Source: Lycocorax pyrrhopterus obiensis (Eukaryota; Chordata; Aves; Passeriformes; Paradisaeidae). From it: DNA of 64,000 bases. A program made the translations under genes and the position numbers. Below the pieces are notes generated by a model. It ran no database searches. It was not told the origin of the DNA and saw nothing but the letters and a program-made list of their open reading frames with translations. The stretch's first letter is position 1. The number at the start of each line of letters is the position of its first letter. The stretch spans positions 45,294,383 to 45,358,382 of the forward strand of contig JACSVZ010000001.1 of the NCBI GenBank assembly GCA_014706295.1. The letters run 5' to 3'. This document shows, piece after piece, positions 58,198 through 64,000 of this stretch.

Positions 58198-61100
58198 GTA
58201 AGTTCTTATGATTAAAACAACCTAAAAAAAATGTGTGGTGAGTTTAATGCTCATTGTAACTCTGACTCAGACTCCGGCTTTAGTGAGTCATTTTGCTTAT
58301 CTAGGTTTTCCTGCTCTTAGCAGAGACAACCTATACATCACTGGAGACTGTTAGAATGAATGCTTAGGTTTCAGCTAGTAGAATAGTAGTATTTAAATAC
58401 TTGTATAATCTCATTCAAACTGATATAAATTGTGTTAATTTTTAAATTAAAATTACACTGAGACTGATGAAATATATACACTCCACACTGGAATAGTTTG
58501 TATGTGGTAAGAGAGTCTAAATGCATCCTTCAACTGTGATAAAGCAGCTGATTAAAAACAAAAATATGGGAATTGAGACAAAATGGGCTCATAAGTTATC
58601 CATAAAAAAGCTTAAGGGAAGCTGTATAAACCAGCTAAATGTGGAGAAAGTTATACATGTAAGAAAAGTAAGAGAGAATGACAAAGGCAAATTTTCTTTG
58701 GTTTTGAGTCTATTGAAAAAAAAAGGGTTCCTTTCCTTACAAAGTAAAGAGGATTTTTCAATTTAACAGATAGGTCTATGACTTCTGTACTATTTAAACT
58801 TTTTTTTATACTTGTTCTGTTCACATATAAAAGGAAAAACCCAAACAAAATCACATTCTACATCACCTGATCATACACACATCAGGGAAATTATATGATT
58901 AGTTATAGCATAAGTTTTTTCTGTTGCTTAGTTAAACCTAAACTTCTCAGTCTGAATAGCACTGTGATACATCAGCTGAAACTACAACAGGCACCACAGA
59001 AGGCTTTATTCCTTAAAGTAGAAAACAGATTGGTGTTAATGCTGTTGAAAGAATTTCTGAAGCCTAATGAAATGGAGTGACACACTGAGCTGCTGATGTG
59101 AATTAAAATTTTGAACATAAAATTTTTGCTAACGTAACACAAAGACCTTTAAATTTCATACTTTATATAAACTTGATTGATCGCCTTTCTCCTTTATCTT
59201 CTACATTCCATGGAACAGACCACAGTTCTGGTGCAGTTACCCTTCCCTGTCAGCATGACTCTAGCTTCTCATCTCCTAAGTATCTGATTGCCCTCTGACT
59301 CTTCCATTCAACTGCGTATTAACATTCACTGCATTGCAAAACGGGGTCAAGAGGGAAGGCAGCGTTCAACAAAGCAGCTTACTGAGAGATTAAACAATGA
59401 GTGTACAGTATGTCGGATACTCTGTAGTCATGCATACGCCATTGCATTTCTATATACACCCGACAGCAAACCAACAAAGAAAAAGTCATCAATGCCTTAA
59501 CGTTATGGAAAAATTCTGCAAATACACATAAACAGCAACAATTTTGTGGCAGTTTATGGCCGAGCTTTAGTGAAATGTATGCAAAATATGTTACATATAA
59601 TGTATTATACAACCTCTGCTGAGTAATATCACAATCTTGATTCAGACAGTGTGTTTGTACTATTAGTAAGACCAAAAACATCACTGACTAGGTTTCTAAC
59701 ATGGAAAATTATCTCAGAATGATTTTTATTCTACAAAGGCACACTTTTTTATTTCAGGTCTATGACTAAATCAAAACAATCTGAGGTAGTTGTATGACTC
59801 TCAGGAATTAATACATTTCTGTACAAGGGATTTGAGAAAGTAAGATAACATTGCTTTCATTTGAAAGAGGACTAATGTCTGCACATCAAGAAAAAGAAAA
59901 ATAATGATGTACAGAAAGTATATGATAGCACCGAAGTCATTGAAAAAGGAGCAGAGGAGAAAGGACAAAAAAGTAAAAACTACAAGGAAGAACTGACTCT
60001 ACAAAACTAATAAAAAATACAATAAATGCAGCATCTGTATAGAGTATGCTTGCTATACATGCTGTTATGCATATATATGTGTATATATGTGTGTACATTT
60101 GTTCACATATATGTACATGTACATATATACATAATAAATATATGTATATGTTAAGAAGACAGCTCAACCATTTACATATTTATTCATTGCTTTGTATTTT
60201 TCCATTTCTTATGCTTGTCCATTTTTTTTCTGGAAACATGGCTGTTTCTTGAAGCGTTTCCTAGTAAAGGAGTAAAGCATTCTGGGATATCCAACCATAG
60301 GCACCTCTTATTGCTCACGACCATACATAGAAACTTTATGTAGGATTCTTCAAATATAACTCTTTCAGGTCAGCTATGTAAAAAGATTAGGACTATGAAT
60401 ATCTCTTAAAAAATCTGACTTTACTTTTGCTATACAGATGACGTAGGATTCAAGCTTCTTTATTAGACTGATCTATTTCTGTTCCAACATAGGTTTTAGT
60501 CACTCACTTCTCCCACCCCCACTACGATTCCTGTGCCCTGGTTGTAAATCAAAAACTGTATGTTGTCGTAGAAGTCATTAAAGCAATTTCAAAGTAAATC
60601 TGATATTTGACAAGCAGTTGCTCTGTGGCTCTCCCTCATGACTGGAGTGACATGCTGAATTGCTAGGAGTGAGTTAAAATTCTGGACACAGCATTTTCAA
60701 TAACAGGCAGCTTAGGCAGCATTTTCTTAGACACCCATATAAATAAGATTGAACCCTTTAAAGTGCTGGTGGTTATGGAAGACCAGCACAAGTCTCTGAA
60801 AATGCTGGCCATGTTTTTATTTGCAATAAATTTCTAGAGCTGTAGAAAGTCATGCTGCATATTTTAACATAAAGATTTTTAAAGGTTGTTTTAAAAGTAA
60901 TGTTCCATTTCAGAAAAGTTTAAGAAGAACCTTTAAATTCAGAACTTTAATCCTCCACCATTGTGTGATAAAATCTAACAGGTTTGAGTGTCAGAGAGGC
61001 AAGAAAACTGTGACAAGAGCTTACATTTTTACAGTGAGATAAACATGCTTTTATTGCTTAAAATATTTAAGATTATGTTCCTGCTTGACTTGATTTTACT

Positions 61101-62391
61101 GCCTTAAGAGAGAGGAATGTAATTCTTATTTCTTTAACTTATTTTACATTTAAGATTCGAGACTTAAAAAAAAAATCTTCATTTTTCCTCTTTTTATAGG
61201 CCATTTATCTACTGTTTCATAGAAAATAACTATCCCTAAACATTTTTATGATCATCTCTTACACTACACATCACCACTGTAAGGCAATTCTTCTTGTACC
61301 CTTCCCTATGGATATGTAGGAATCTCAGAATGAAGTGATGATTGCTGTTAATTGGACTAAATCAATAACTAAATAGAGAAGGAATTTCTGAGGAAGTTAT
61401 ATCTTGCAAACTCTTACAGCCCAGGGGGAATCCTCCAGTTGCCACTTTTCAATCCAGCAATTCCTCACTCTCCTTTATAACTGTTAGAAAACTTATTTGA
61501 AGATCCAGATGCTAGCAACCAATAGTCTAGGAGATCAAGACAGATTGGATACAATTTTGAAAAATCAGTAGGACTTCACAATGCTTCTATGCAAATTGGT
61601 TGTTTTATATAGTGTTGTTTTATTGGTGTGAATTCTGTAACCCTAAGCTTCCTGTCTATAATTAGATTTTATAAGACAAAATGATGTAATTTCTGATATT
61701 TATATCAGAATAGATATATATTATCTTGTCATTAAAAAATTTGTTACAAGTAGAAATTTGAATATTTAATAGTAATTTCTGGAATTAAAATAAGACTTTG
61801 TGCTTTTCTGTTCTAGCAATGTGAGACAATGTCAGCTGGTCAATGATTAAATTAATAAACTTGGGACTGTGGAGGAGGTGAGTGTGTTTCTTCTATTTTC
61901 CTCATAATAATTCTTTGATCAACTTGTGCTATATATACACCATTATTCAAAAGTACCAGAAAGGAATGTGTAGCCAAAGTATAGCTTGCATGTATCAGCA
62001 AATGAAACTTGAGTGAAATGGAAAGCCAGATCACAGGAACATGATGCAAAAGTGCTCCACAGTGTTCAGTAGCAATAAAGCATCTTTGAAAACTTGTCAG
62101 AACTTACAAATTGTGGCATGAATACTTCCATCCTTCCTGCAAGGCCAACACAGAAATGGCAAAAATACAATATAGGTGTCAGTGAATAAATTGTTCTATT
62201 CTGATAGAACCTTTCTAAAGCTTTGGTTGAGCACTTCAGAAGATAATAACTTATGATGAAACTATGAAATGCCAACAGAGTATGTACATATAATACCAGA
62301 GGAAATATGAATAATTTTCCAGTTATCAGTTGTTGTGTTCATTCATTTGTACTAATAGTGTAATTTTGGAGATGCAAAAACATTGGGTTTT
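58198..62391. other. AT-rich sequence, no gene recognised
   Basis: No exon or transposon is recognised. A TATG/TACA/TGTA-rich low-complexity patch at about 60060-60150 underlies the tyrosine/isoleucine-rich frames on both strands there. Confidence 0.55.
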
Positions 62392-62416
62392 TTGGTTGGT
62401 TGGTTGGTTGGTTGGT
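62392..62416. repeat. (TTGG)n microsatellite
   Basis: About six uninterrupted TTGG/GGTT units following a T-rich stretch. Confidence 0.95.
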
Positions 62417-62485
62417 AGGTTGAGGGAAGGGGGTTGAGAACTAATTTTGGACTGTTATTAAAAATGTAATTTTTCCTCTTATACC

Positions 62486-62640
62486 TGTGTCACAGTTTTA
62501 AATCCAGACAGAGATGAAAAGTGCGGCAGCCACTCATTAACCCCCCTCTCTTTCCCTCTCACCCTTGTGGACTGGGGAGGAGACTTGGAGTACCAGGACA
62601 TCTTAAGAAATGTAGTGATGACTGATCCCTTATTCTTCTT
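62486..62640 (-). mobile_element. Probable ERV LTR remnant, antisense
   Basis: TGTGTCACAGTTTTAAATCC at 62486 resembles the TGTTGTGGTTTAAACC terminus of the 39947 LTR. It is followed by GCGGCAGCCACTCATTAACC and GGACTGGGGAGGAGAC, in the order expected for the same LTR family. It is strongly diverged and ends without a recognisable second terminus. Confidence 0.5.
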
Positions 62641-64000
62641 GACGGGTTATTTTAACACTCACTTTTACTAAAATAAGTTGCTACTGTTTTTCTCTAAAAA
62701 ACAAAATAAAAAACTCCCAAACAAACATAATTATAAAATGTTTCTTAATTAAATCTATCTTGCTTTCCTCATATTTTTCAGCCTGAATGAAAGCACTCAG
62801 AGGACCCCTGACAGTTCACGTTGCTTCAATGTGGAGGAGCTCTCTAGCTTTGTTATGAACTTCCGCAACTACCTTTTTCCAAAAAGTGTCTGTTATACAT
62901 GGGATTATTCCTAAACAGCATTGACATAAACCAATCAGCATCACAGAGCCTTGGAGTAGATCCCTGTTCCTTTTACTAACCATTACAGGCACAACATAAT
63001 GCATATTCATAATTTCTATTTAGGGAAGAATATCTGACCCATTAGCATTACATGGAAAACAATTGTTATGCACAAAAAATAGAAATTGTTAAGAAAACTC
63101 CCCCTACCACCCTATGAAAGTAACATTTCACTAATAGATGTCCTCTACAAAGCAATGTAGCACCCTCCAAACTCCAGAAGACAGAGATTTTCTAAATGTT
63201 ATGTGCCACGTAATTGTCTTTACTCTGGAATTTGCTGCACTGTATATTCATTAGGTGTTCCAGAATATCCATAAAACTTATAATGTCTTATCAGTCTTGT
63301 AAATCAGATATTTTTAACTGGTAAAAGAAAGTCCTTTATAGTATGGAAATTGAGGAAGGGACTTGGCAGCTTGGTGCAGGCAAAAGTGTTTAGTGGTAGA
63401 CTGCCATCAAAAGACAAATTTTTTGGTTTTTTTGATTGGCTGGTTTTTTTAACAGTGGGCTGTAGAGAAAACCACCTTTCCTTTAAAAGTGGATGGGAAG
63501 GAAGGTTTTAAAATGTAGTTTCGGAAAGGAGAATTCTAAGATTATCTCTACAGACCTGTAGGAGAGGTACATATTTCCCTATGAATATGAGCTTTCCAAG
63601 GAAAACTTTATCTGTTCTTGGTGCTGGGGAGATGGCACAAGGATTCTCAACTTTATGTCTCCTTTTTAAATCCTTTGCTGTATAAGCTTTCCCCATATAA
63701 TCTATTTGGACTTAATAGTTTTCAATTTGTTGGTGTCTATGCTAGAAACTTCAACTCTTTTTAGAATGCATTTAATGGCCAGTATTTTTCTGTGGTGTTT
63801 CTTCAGGTGCAGACACCATCTCTGTAAACTTTGTTATCAATTACTTTGTCATGGAAACTCTTGCTGCAGAATAGGCGAATAAATAGTATAATTTAAAAGG
63901 ATAAATTAAAGAGACGTTTTAATACAGGTGTAAGGTAGCCATGTAGGGTGAGTCACATCAGGGGTGAAGAAGCAGAATAGAGGTGGAAATGGGCTGGGAA
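62641..64000. other. Mostly unassigned sequence
   Basis: 62780-63010 is less AT-rich and open on the minus strand for 64 codons, but matches no family I know. It adjoins the LTR remnant and could be internal retroviral or other repeat sequence. The rest is AT-rich and shows nothing. Confidence 0.45.

Noticed and set aside
59937..60252. Y/I-rich frames on both strands
   Set aside because: They translate a TATG/TACA low-complexity patch.
1..64000. tRNA, rRNA, CRISPR array, operon-like gene organisation
   Set aside because: None was seen; repeat content indicates vertebrate (avian) nuclear DNA.

Overview
This window looks like 64 kb of avian nuclear DNA, either gene desert or deep intron. The evidence is the repeat content. 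Several segments are CR1 LINEs, the dominant retroposon of birds, recognisable by their 3' tails, their 3'-end sequence and pieces of their reverse-transcriptase ORF. Several others are long terminal repeats of ERVL/ERVK-like avian endogenous retroviruses. There are no bacterial-type operons, no rRNA or tRNA genes and no CRISPR array. The remaining sequence is AT-rich, with homopolymers and microsatellites. Almost all open frames of 60-140 codons look like chance frames or lie inside repeats.

Layout. 1-3.5 kb is AT-rich with a short duplicated palindromic motif. 3.5-4.7 kb holds an LTR fragment and an antisense CR1 ORF2 fragment, which is the longest open frame here (198 codons). 7.5-8.2 kb holds two CR1 tails in head-to-tail order. 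13.6-13.9 kb is a CR1 reverse-transcriptase fragment, followed by a long pyrimidine tract. 16.1-16.9 kb is a less AT-rich, probably repeat-derived block. 21.55-22.3 kb is an antisense CR1. 28.2-28.7 kb has two perfect inverted repeats. 30.7-31.1 kb is a GC-rich island. 31.8-32.2 kb is an LTR. 37.7-43.6 kb is a cluster of four LTR segments that includes one nearly intact solo LTR (42461-43575). 44.7, 52.4, 56.9-57.3 and 57.9-58.2 kb carry further CR1 pieces. 62.4-62.6 kb has a tetranucleotide repeat and an LTR remnant.

No complete host gene is visible. Two short frames are bounded by good splice-site-like sequences (45216-45460 on the minus strand, 19114-19240 on the plus strand). They are given as low-confidence exon candidates because I recognise neither product. 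All seven LTR segments lie in the same (minus) orientation, while CR1 copies occur on both strands. I see no convincing new biological system. The points most worth checking are the two exon candidates, the 28.2-28.6 kb inverted repeats, the GC-rich island at 30.7 kb and the one-sided LTR orientation. Repeat assignments rest on recognising family sequence by eye, and boundaries without a terminal motif are approximate.
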